Below, in pieces: positions 1 to 7,391 of a stretch of 12,054 nucleotides of DNA (its first letter is position 1; each line of letters begins with the position of its first letter). The notes under the pieces are model-generated. The model was not told where the DNA came from. It was given only the letters and a program-made list of their open reading frames with translations, and did no database searches. The DNA lies in contig SKZL01000255.1 of assembly GCA_007127395.1 (NCBI GenBank), positions 1-12,054 on the forward strand, in the 5' to 3' direction. This stretch comes from Balneolaceae bacterium. GTDB taxonomy: Bacteria; Bacteroidota; Rhodothermia; Balneolales; Balneolaceae. A program made the translations under genes and the position numbers.

Positions 1-1
1 C

Positions 2-1708
2 ACCTTTTTTCTGAGTATCGGCTTTATAGCACTGCTGTCTCCATCTGATACTGTTGTGGTAGAGGAAAACTCTGTTCTTCACTTGAATTTAAATAATCGG
101 GTTCTTGCAGAGAGAAGCGCGCCTGATGAATTTGCCATCCCTCTTAATGTACCTGTACTAGGTAATATTGCTGATGTCCCTACTGTTGGGCTTGATGACC
201 TTCGTAAAGCGATCCGGTCTGCCAGTGAAAGCGATAAGATTTCCGGCATTTTTCTGGAAGCCGGTACAATGATGGGCGGGCTTGCCCTTCGACAGGAGTT
301 ACGCAAAGAACTTGAGAGCTTTAAGGAGAGCGGTAAGTTCATTATCAGTTACGGTGACTATTACAGTGAAACCGGATACTATTTAGCCTCCGTGGCCGAC
401 TCTGTCTACATTCATCCATACGGTGGAATCGACTTCACGGGACTGGCCAGCCAGGGGATTTACATCAGGGGCATGCTCGATAAACTGGAGATCGAACCGG
501 AGATTTTTGTCGTTGGTGAGTATAAAAGCGCTGTCGAGATGTATATGAACTACGGAAGAAGTGAGGAAGACAGAGAGCAGACACTGGATTTTCTGACGGA
601 TATCCACAATACGATCCTTGAAGCGGTAGCCGAAAGCAGAAATCTGGATATTGAGAGAGTAAGAGAGATTAATGACGGGTTTTTAATTCGACGTGTCGAG
701 GATGCCGTAGAACATGGTTTTGCAGAGGGAATTCATTATAAAAATGAAGTTGAAGCGATACTGAAAAGCCTTACGGGACGCGATGAGGGTGACGATCTGG
801 AATTGATCACAATGCGAAATTTTAATCGAAGTTCAGAGATAATCCGTGAACCAAGAACCCGAAACAGCATTGCCGTGATCTATGCTAGCGGTGATATCGG
901 AAGCGGCCCAACAGCGGGTATTCAGGATCGAAAACTTACACGAGAGATTGAACGGGCCAAGGAGAATGACCGCGTTCAGGCGATTGTGTTGAGAGTCGAT
1001 TCACCGGGCGGACAACTTTTTGCATCAGAGGAGATTCGTCACCATTTGGAACTTGCCCAAAAGGAGAAACCTCTTGTAATATCTATGGGCAATCTGGCAG
1101 CATCCGGAGGTTATTGGATCTCGATGTCTGCGGATACAGTGGTTGCTCAATCCAACACAATTACCGGATCGATCGGAATCTTCGGAATGTTTTTCAATAT
1201 GGAAGGGCTGCTCGAGAACAAAATAGGGATCAACACGGATGTTGTAGCAACCGGCCAATTTTCCGACCTGCCAAATCCAACCAGGGAGATGAGGCCCGCA
1301 GAGCGTGCGATAGTTCAGGATTTTATCGAAGAGGGATATGATCAATTTATAGAAGTTGTTTCTCAGGGAAGAGGAATGAGTGAAGAAGAGGTTCGGCTCA
1401 TTGCAGAAGGAAGGGTTTACAGCGGCGCCAGAGCTTTTGAACTGGGATTAGTGGATGTGATTGGCGGCCTCGACCGTTCCATTGAAATTGCTGCAGAAAT
1501 GGCTGATGTGGATGAGTATCGCATCATCGCTTACCCTGAACAGAAAACCTTTTTCGAGACACTGATTGAAGAGATGAGCGGCGGTGTTACAACAAACCGG
1601 ATCAAAAGAGACCTGGGACCGCTCTACCCAATTTATGAGCAGTATCAGGCACTGATCAGAAGCCAGGGAGTACAGGCGAGAATGCCGTTTGATATCCTCA
1701 TCGATTGA
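2..1708 (+). CDS. sppA: Signal peptide peptidase SppA, 67-kDa two-domain type (5' end outside window)
   Basis: This is a serine protease of family S49 that is anchored in the inner membrane and cuts leftover signal peptides within the bilayer. The reading frame is open from base 2, so the true start lies to the left. The first visible residues are hydrophobic (FFLSIGFIALL) and look like the end of an N-terminal membrane anchor. A GTG at 56 is possible as a start but would remove that anchor, so I treat the gene as partial. About 568 codons are visible, against 618 in E. coli SppA, so only a few dozen residues are probably missing. Both halves of the tandem fold are present. The catalytic lysine lies in GEYKSAVE (Lys codon 524-526) in the N-terminal half, and the nucleophilic serine lies in GNLAASGGYW (Ser codon 1103-1105) in the C-terminal half. 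This is the split Ser/Lys dyad of the 67-kDa type. A terminator follows, so the gene ends its transcription unit. The family call is very secure. Confidence 0.95.
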   Translation, partial: TFFLSIGFIALLSPSDTVVVEENSVLHLNLNNRVLAERSAPDEFAIPLNVPVLGNIADVPTVGLDDLRKAIRSASESDKISGIFLEAGTMMGGLALRQELRKELESFKESGKFIISYGDYYSETGYYLASVADSVYIHPYGGIDFTGLASQGIYIRGMLDKLEIEPEIFVVGEYKSAVEMYMNYGRSEEDREQTLDFLTDIHNTILEAVAESRNLDIERVREINDGFLIRRVEDAVEHGFAEGIHYKNEVEAILKSLTGRDEGDDLELITMRNFNRSSEIIREPRTRNSIAVIYASGDIGSGPTAGIQDRKLTREIERAKENDRVQAIVLRVDSPGGQLFASEEIRHHLELAQKEKPLVISMGNLAASGGYWISMSADTVVAQSNTITGSIGIFGMFFNMEGLLENKIGINTDVVATGQFSDLPNPTREMRPAERAIVQDFIEEGYDQFIEVVSQGRGMSEEEVRLIAEGRVYSGARAFELGLVDVIGGLDRSIEIAAEMADVDEYRIIAYPEQKTFFETLIEEMSGGVTTNRIKRDLGPLYPIYEQYQALIRSQGVQARMPFDILID

Positions 1709-1740
1709 TCAGGAGTTGATTCTTAAACGATATGCCAACT

Positions 1741-1778
1741 ATCCACCCTTCATTGTCCGGAGGGTGGATCATTTTTTT
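1741..1778 (+). terminator. Rho-independent terminator after sppA
   Basis: A perfect 9-bp stem, ATCCACCCT (1741-1749) pairing with AGGGTGGAT (1761-1769), encloses an 11-base loop. After two bases (CA) it is followed by seven T (1772-1778). It starts 32 bases after the sppA stop codon and separates sppA from the peptidase-barrel gene that starts at 1836. Confidence 0.88.
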
Positions 1779-1835
1779 ATTCTGCCCAACCTGATATTGT
1801 CAACTTTCACATGAGGTAACTAAACATCTTTCGTG

Positions 1836-4814
1836 ATGGATCAGAAAAATAGATTAACCCGGTTCTCACTCCTGCTTCTCTTTTGCCTGTTATTCAGTGG
1901 CATTATACCTGCAAACGCACAGAATGAAGGTTTCGGATTTTCCATGTTCAATAACCGGAATCATCCTCACCTAAAATGGATGAGTGCTGAAACAGAACAT
2001 TTCATCATCAACTATCCGGAACACCTTTCCGGAATCGAAATTAAAGCAGCGCCCATTGCAGAAGCGACTTATGACGCCCTCTCTAAAAACTTTGATGTAA
2101 CATTCGACTACAAAATCAGGATCTACCTGAGTGATGAGGATGAAATTGTAAACGGATTTGCAGTTCCCTTCAACAGATCCTACACCAACATCTGGGTTCA
2201 TCTGAATGATGTGGCAATCAGCTGGTCGGGCCCTGAAAAATGGTTGCGAACAGTAATTGCACATGAACTGGCACATATTTTCCACTTTGAAGCAGTAAAG
2301 TCGAATATCCCCCTTATAGGAATATTGGGCACCGCACCGGGCCTTACCGATCCGTGGACCGAGGGTATTGCGCAGTATCAGACTGAACCCTGGCATGCAC
2401 TGCGGGGCGACGCTATTCTCAGGCAGGCATTTTATGACGGGCGTCCCTCTTTCAGAGATAACAGTTCTGTATTGAATCCGCGTCTGATGTATGCAAGCGG
2501 CAACTCACAACTTCGCTATTTTGGTTCGGTCTATGGCGACTCCCTCTTTACTGAACTTTTGGCACACAGGGAGAAAAAACTGTTTGGCCTCTTTGAAATT
2601 CACAACTTTGAGGCAGCATTTGAGTCGGTTACAGGCAATTCATTCAACACCTTTGAGGATGAATGGCGAAGGCATATGAATATCTACTATCATACAATTG
2701 CCGGACAAATGGAAAGGAGCGACTCGCTTGGCGTCAAACCCAAATCCATTCCGGGCTTGTTCATCAACGACCTTAAATTCAATCCCGACACAACCCGGTT
2801 TGCTGCCCTTGTATTTACCTCAGCAACGCGGCCCTACAACTCCCTATATATTCAGGAGAACGATTCAACAGCAAAACGTAAAGTACTTGCAGAAGGGGCT
2901 ATACGCTCTCCGATTAGCTGGAGCCCGGATGGTGAAACAATTGTTTATTCAGCCAATGTGAGAGGTGAAAACGGATCACTCCTGAATGATCTCTACAGGG
3001 TTAATATCCATACAGGATCCAGAGAGCGCCTCACCCACTCCCGAAGGGCATCAAGCCCCGTTTTCTCTAAAGAAGGTGGAACAATCTACTACATTGTAAA
3101 TGAATCGGGAACCGGCAATATCGTATTTATGGATCTCACCGGTAGAACCGAACATCGCCTCACTCAATATGAGGGGGATGTTCAGATCGGTAATATCACC
3201 ATGCATCCTGCCGGCACCCATCTGGCGTATTCACTTTTTGATGAAAATGGCGGGCGCCGTATAGCAGTCATTGACCTTCGAACGGCATCCAGAACCTATT
3301 ATACAGAACCTCGAGTGGATGACAGATTTCCCGTCTGGAGCCCGGATGGAAACACACTTCTCTATACAAGCCTCAGGGATGATGTGCCAAATCTGTTCTC
3401 CATTCAACCGTTTGAACCGGATGCTGGGGAGAAACGGGTAACAGCACTCTTTACAGGAGCAACGGCTCACCAATGGCTTCCTGCCGACTCTGTGCACACA
3501 AAGGGACGATTAATCCTGACGACAACAGACACTAAAAGAAACAACAAAGCATATCTGATCTCCGCAGACCGTGATCTGCCGGAACCGGAGATCAACATCA
3601 ACCCGGCCTATACGAAGTGGACCACCCATCAACCACCGAATACCATACCGGAACAGATTGAACCGGATCCGGAACTGATTCAAAACCGGTCCAATTACAA
3701 CTCATGGAGAAATATCACCCATGTTACAACTGTCCCGTTTCCGGTACTTAGTGAACAAAACATCGGCGTAGGTGCCATGTCGCTATACAGTGAACCTCTC
3801 TCTAAACATATGATCACTGCACTCGGTGTGCTCACTCTACCAAATCTCACAGAAAACAGCCTGCTGTTTCTGAGTTACATAAACAACCAGTTCAGGCCGT
3901 CGCTAAGCCTGAACCTTTATCATAACAGTTTTTCAGGACGGATTTATGAACGTGATTTTCTGGTAACAACCAACTCAGGCGGGTTTTTGCTTTCAATAAT
4001 GCCACACGATTGGATTGACTCTCCATTTGTTGAAACCAAGACATTCAGCAGGTTTCGATATAATTATACAGATGCAAAACGTTTTTGGGATCGTGATGTG
4101 GACGGAGCAGTTCTGGAGCTGCCACAAAATGGGTGGCAAAATGATATTCAGGCCGGCATCCGAATAACAAGGCAAAAACCTTATGCTTATAATCTGATCC
4201 ATCCGCTCGATGGTTTAGGTTTGGAAGCAAAAGTAACCGCCGGCACAAAATCTTTGGGCGGTGATACCCAATTTGTTCGTCCAGATATCAGAGGTTATGC
4301 AACCCTGCCAGTGATTGGTAATACCCGTCTATATCTGTACGCAAGAGGGATTGCACAATGGGGTGATACATTTCCTCAAGACTATATCGGTTTTAGCAGA
4401 TATGATGAGATTGAACTTGGCGCAGAGCTGCCGGGATTGGATATCCTCTATAAAGACACAGAGAGAGTTCGCGGATTCAGTGATTATGTGCCGGGTAACA
4501 GGATGTTATTTGGTACTATTGAGTATCGGATTCCTTTCATTCCGGATCTCCAGACTCAGATTTTAGGACTCATCGGGCTTGGGCGAACATCACTGGCACT
4601 TTTTGCGGATGCCGGAGCTGTATGGACCGATGGTTCAATAGCACCGGATGGTCGGGTGAGTCGCGCCGGGCTTGGAGCGGAGTTGAAAAATGTGCTCAGA
4701 GTCGGTTCATTTCCCATCGTTCACAGCCTTGGATTTGCACAACCGGCTGAAGATTTTGGAGGCACAAGTAACCGTGAGATCTATTACAGGGTAAAGGCGG
4801 TTATACCATTCTAA
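1836..4814 (+). CDS. Exported zinc metallopeptidase / TolB-like beta-propeller / Omp85-like outer-membrane barrel protein
   Basis: The protein has 992 residues (numbered from the ATG at 1836; a GTG at 1833 directly before it is also possible). Residues 1-28 form a signal peptide: a Leu-rich core, then ANA before Gln29. Residues 40-290 form a gluzincin-type metallopeptidase. HELAH (143-147) supplies two zinc ligands and the catalytic Glu, and Glu176 in PWTEGIAQY is the likely third ligand. Residues about 300-580 carry propeller motifs of the TolB/PD40 kind: WSPDG at 362-366 and 501-505, with weaker blades between. From about residue 625 to the end the sequence is rich in alternating beta strands, contains VRGF (878-881) followed by an EYRIPF strand, and ends in Phe. 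That is the loop-6 motif and terminal signature of Omp85-type barrels. No POTRA repeats are evident. By analogy with BamA, the barrel would sit in the outer membrane with the N-terminal modules in the periplasm, unless they are moved outside. Substrate and role are unknown. The Shine-Dalgarno is weak: GAGG at 1813-1816 is too far from the start. Domain calls are strong; the function is not known. Confidence 0.85.
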   Translation: MDQKNRLTRFSLLLLFCLLFSGIIPANAQNEGFGFSMFNNRNHPHLKWMSAETEHFIINYPEHLSGIEIKAAPIAEATYDALSKNFDVTFDYKIRIYLSDEDEIVNGFAVPFNRSYTNIWVHLNDVAISWSGPEKWLRTVIAHELAHIFHFEAVKSNIPLIGILGTAPGLTDPWTEGIAQYQTEPWHALRGDAILRQAFYDGRPSFRDNSSVLNPRLMYASGNSQLRYFGSVYGDSLFTELLAHREKKLFGLFEIHNFEAAFESVTGNSFNTFEDEWRRHMNIYYHTIAGQMERSDSLGVKPKSIPGLFINDLKFNPDTTRFAALVFTSATRPYNSLYIQENDSTAKRKVLAEGAIRSPISWSPDGETIVYSANVRGENGSLLNDLYRVNIHTGSRERLTHSRRASSPVFSKEGGTIYYIVNESGTGNIVFMDLTGRTEHRLTQYEGDVQIGNITMHPAGTHLAYSLFDENGGRRIAVIDLRTASRTYYTEPRVDDRFPVWSPDGNTLLYTSLRDDVPNLFSIQPFEPDAGEKRVTALFTGATAHQWLPADSVHTKGRLILTTTDTKRNNKAYLISADRDLPEPEININPAYTKWTTHQPPNTIPEQIEPDPELIQNRSNYNSWRNITHVTTVPFPVLSEQNIGVGAMSLYSEPLSKHMITALGVLTLPNLTENSLLFLSYINNQFRPSLSLNLYHNSFSGRIYERDFLVTTNSGGFLLSIMPHDWIDSPFVETKTFSRFRYNYTDAKRFWDRDVDGAVLELPQNGWQNDIQAGIRITRQKPYAYNLIHPLDGLGLEAKVTAGTKSLGGDTQFVRPDIRGYATLPVIGNTRLYLYARGIAQWGDTFPQDYIGFSRYDEIELGAELPGLDILYKDTERVRGFSDYVPGNRMLFGTIEYRIPFIPDLQTQILGLIGLGRTSLALFADAGAVWTDGSIAPDGRVSRAGLGAELKNVLRVGSFPIVHSLGFAQPAEDFGGTSNREIYYRVKAVIPF

Positions 4815-4893
4815 AAAACAGATAGATAAAATTTTAAGGAGTAAAGAGGCATTTTTTCTATTTTAAGTTAATCATTCATAACAATGGGAGAAA

Positions 4894-7299
4894 ATGACCA
4901 ACAAACCATCATATTTCTTTCTGTATACCCTGCTATTAAATTTGTTTCTTCTGTCGTCACAATCCGTTACGGCACAGAAAGTCACAGAGATCAATCCAAA
5001 TCTTCTGAACGAAACATGGGATGCCAATTGGATCATGCACCCGACAGCTTCCAATACAGAATATGGTGTTTTTTATTTTCGTCAAACAGTTACCCTGGAT
5101 TCAATACCGGATAGATTTATCATTCACGTATCCGGCGATACCAGGTACCGCTTGTTCATCAATGGTAAGTCTGTTTCTAAAGGCCCGGCTGTTGGAGATA
5201 ATCACAACTGGCGGTTTGATACAGTAGATATTGCTGAATATCTGATCGAGGGAGTGAATGTAGCATCAGCAACGGTTTGGAGTTTTGGGGAGTATAATGC
5301 CTTACAACACCATAGTTATCGAACCGCATTTATTTTACAGGGAAACAGTGAAACAGAGTCTGTAATGAATACAGGTTCCGGCTGGAAAGTTCTTCAAAAC
5401 AGAGGGTACAGACCGATACCTGTCTCATATCAGACCGTGGATGGCTACTATGCGGCACCACATGGTGAGTATTTTGAGGCGGAATTTTATCCGTGGGGAT
5501 GGAAAGAGAGTGGTTTTGATGACAATGAATGGAGTGATGTAAGACTTTATGAACAGGGTCAGCCCAGGGGCACAAATCCGTATGGAAACCTCTATGGGTG
5601 GAACCTGATTCCACGAAATATTCCAATGATGGAAGAGCGTGTGGAACGAATTCCAATGGTTCGAAGAACTGATGGTATAGAGACAAACGGAAGATTTTTA
5701 TATGGGTTGGATCGTCTCGTTGTAGAGCCAAACAGTAAAGTAACACTGCTGCTAGATCAGACCTATATTACCAATGCATACCCCGTGATCCATTTATCCG
5801 GAGGTAAAGGATCGGAAATTAAGCTGACCTATGCGGAATCCCTTCGATACCCGGATAACAGCAAAGGTAACCGGGATGATATTGAAGGAAAAGAGATCCT
5901 GGGTTTTCATGATTCATTCTTTCCGGATGGTGGGCCGGAAAGAACACTACAAACTCTCTGGCTGAGATCTTACAGATATATTGAAGTGGAAATTGAAACA
6001 GTAGTGGATAGCTTGATTATACATGATCTCCATGGAGTATTCACCGGCTACCCCTTTGAAGTGAATGCTACATTTAATACCGGAGACACTGGCCTGGATA
6101 TGATCTGGGAAACAGGATGGAGAACTGCCAGATTGAATGCATTTGAATCGTATTGGGATTGTGCATACTATGAGCAGCTTCAGTATGTGGGTGATACCCG
6201 GGTTCAGGCACTGATCTCCCTATATGTGTCAGGTGATGACCGGCTGATGCGCAATGCACTGCTCCACTTCAACGACTCCCGAATGCCGGATGGCATCACC
6301 ATGAGCCGCTACCCCTCCCGACACCCGCAATACATCCCACCCTATGCGCTGTTATGGATACCTATGATTCACGACTATTGGATGCATCGTACAGATGATG
6401 ACTTTGTAAAACAGTTTTTGCCGGGAATCCGAAGTGTGATCAGCTGGTATGAAGAGCATCTTGATGATGAGCTTGGTATTCTGGGCCCTATGCCATGGTG
6501 GAACTATGTTGATGCAGCACGGGGTTTCAGCCGGGGCACACCGCCGGGATCTGATGATGGCCACTCGATTGTCATATCATTGCAGCTGCTCTATACCCTG
6601 GAATATGCCCTCGAGCTGGCTCAAGCCTTTGGAAATGAGCATGATGCTGCACGCTACAGGGAGCTGATCGAACAGCTGCGAATCAATATTCCGCGACACG
6701 GATGGAACAGCGAACGAAATCTGATGGCAGATACACCGGATCAAGAGCGGTTCAGTGAGCATGCAAATATTCTGGCAGTTCTCACCGGCATCGTTCCTGA
6801 GCAAGAACAGGCAGACCTGATGACCCGGATAGTTGAGTACGACGATCTGGTAAAATCGACATACTATTTTAGATTTTACCTGAACCGGGCAATGAGAGCG
6901 GCCGGACTTGGGAACGAGTACCTGAACCAGCTGGATCCATGGTATGACGCTCTGGCACTGGGCATGACAACCTTCCCTGAACATCCGGAACCAAGCCGCT
7001 CCGATGCGCATGCATGGAGCGCAAGCCCGAATTATGAGTTTCTGGCAACCGTTGCGGGCATTCGGCCGGACTCCCCGGGTTTCTCAACGGTTCGGTTTGA
7101 ACCGAATCCCGGTTATTTGACCGAAATCACAGCAGTTGTACCTCATCCTGAAGGTGAGATCAAAGCTGAATACCAATTCAATGATGGCAGATTTATTGCA
7201 TCCATTACCTTACCAAAGGGCGTAACCGGCCACCTCATCTGGAAAGGTATGGAGTACCAGCTGAGTGAAGGCCATCACGAAATTGATATCAATAACTGA
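4894..7299 (+). CDS. Exported GH78-type alpha-L-rhamnosidase
   Basis: This is predicted to remove terminal alpha-L-rhamnose from glycans or glycosides by an inverting mechanism, outside the cytoplasm. Of 801 residues, 1-27 form a signal peptide ending VTA before Gln28. Residues about 40-250 are beta-sandwich modules (YRLFINGKSVSKGP is typical of the galactose-binding-like fold). About 260-385 match the rhamnosidase beta domain, about 395-725 are the (alpha/alpha)6 catalytic barrel, and the rest is a C-terminal beta-sandwich. Within the barrel, DCAYYEQLQYVGD (422-434) occupies the place of the family's general-acid loop, with Glu427 the best acid candidate. TTFPEHPEPSRSD has Glu696 where the general base is expected, and HAWSASP (706-712) follows. 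The start ATG has GGGAG at 4886-4890, only three bases upstream, so spacing is short. The 79 bases after the previous gene show no terminator hairpin, so read-through is possible. The next gene, a GH3 enzyme, converges on it. The family is secure; the exact substrate is inferred and a related sugar cannot be excluded. Confidence 0.88.
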   Translation: MTNKPSYFFLYTLLLNLFLLSSQSVTAQKVTEINPNLLNETWDANWIMHPTASNTEYGVFYFRQTVTLDSIPDRFIIHVSGDTRYRLFINGKSVSKGPAVGDNHNWRFDTVDIAEYLIEGVNVASATVWSFGEYNALQHHSYRTAFILQGNSETESVMNTGSGWKVLQNRGYRPIPVSYQTVDGYYAAPHGEYFEAEFYPWGWKESGFDDNEWSDVRLYEQGQPRGTNPYGNLYGWNLIPRNIPMMEERVERIPMVRRTDGIETNGRFLYGLDRLVVEPNSKVTLLLDQTYITNAYPVIHLSGGKGSEIKLTYAESLRYPDNSKGNRDDIEGKEILGFHDSFFPDGGPERTLQTLWLRSYRYIEVEIETVVDSLIIHDLHGVFTGYPFEVNATFNTGDTGLDMIWETGWRTARLNAFESYWDCAYYEQLQYVGDTRVQALISLYVSGDDRLMRNALLHFNDSRMPDGITMSRYPSRHPQYIPPYALLWIPMIHDYWMHRTDDDFVKQFLPGIRSVISWYEEHLDDELGILGPMPWWNYVDAARGFSRGTPPGSDDGHSIVISLQLLYTLEYALELAQAFGNEHDAARYRELIEQLRINIPRHGWNSERNLMADTPDQERFSEHANILAVLTGIVPEQEQADLMTRIVEYDDLVKSTYYFRFYLNRAMRAAGLGNEYLNQLDPWYDALALGMTTFPEHPEPSRSDAHAWSASPNYEFLATVAGIRPDSPGFSTVRFEPNPGYLTEITAVVPHPEGEIKAEYQFNDGRFIASITLPKGVTGHLIWKGMEYQLSEGHHEIDINN

Positions 7300-7391
7300 A
7301 AGGTTTTTTATATAGGCCAATTGTGCTCTGGAGCGCTGATAAAATAAGATGCCTCACTTCAGATATCTAAGCCGCCGAACATTTATTCACC

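Noticed and set aside
56..58. GTG at 56 as the true start of sppA
   Set aside because: The same frame is open to the window edge and the upstream codons encode a hydrophobic stretch like the end of the membrane anchor that SppA needs, so the gene is partial rather than starting here.
2918..3349. 15-base direct repeat CTGGAGCCCGGATGG at 2918-2932 and 3335-3349
   Set aside because: Both copies are in the same frame and encode the WSPDG motif of two propeller blades, so this is protein repeat structure, not a DNA element.
4884..5114. 76-codon open frame overlapping the start of the rhamnosidase gene
   Set aside because: It is in another frame of a clear signal peptide and enzyme start, has no family resemblance that I recognise, and would run almost wholly inside the real gene.
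7282..7293. 12-base perfect palindrome ATTGATATCAAT at the end of the rhamnosidase gene, with six T shortly after
   Set aside because: It encodes the last residues of the protein, is entirely A/T-rich, leaves at most a four-pair hairpin, and the T run (7304-7309) is too far away for an intrinsic terminator.
7323..7336. GTGCTC/GAGCGC inverted repeat between the convergent rhamnosidase and GH3 genes, a possible bidirectional terminator
   Set aside because: The stem is only five to six pairs with a G-T wobble and a two- to four-base loop, and no T run follows on either strand. I see no convincing terminator in this 92-base gap.
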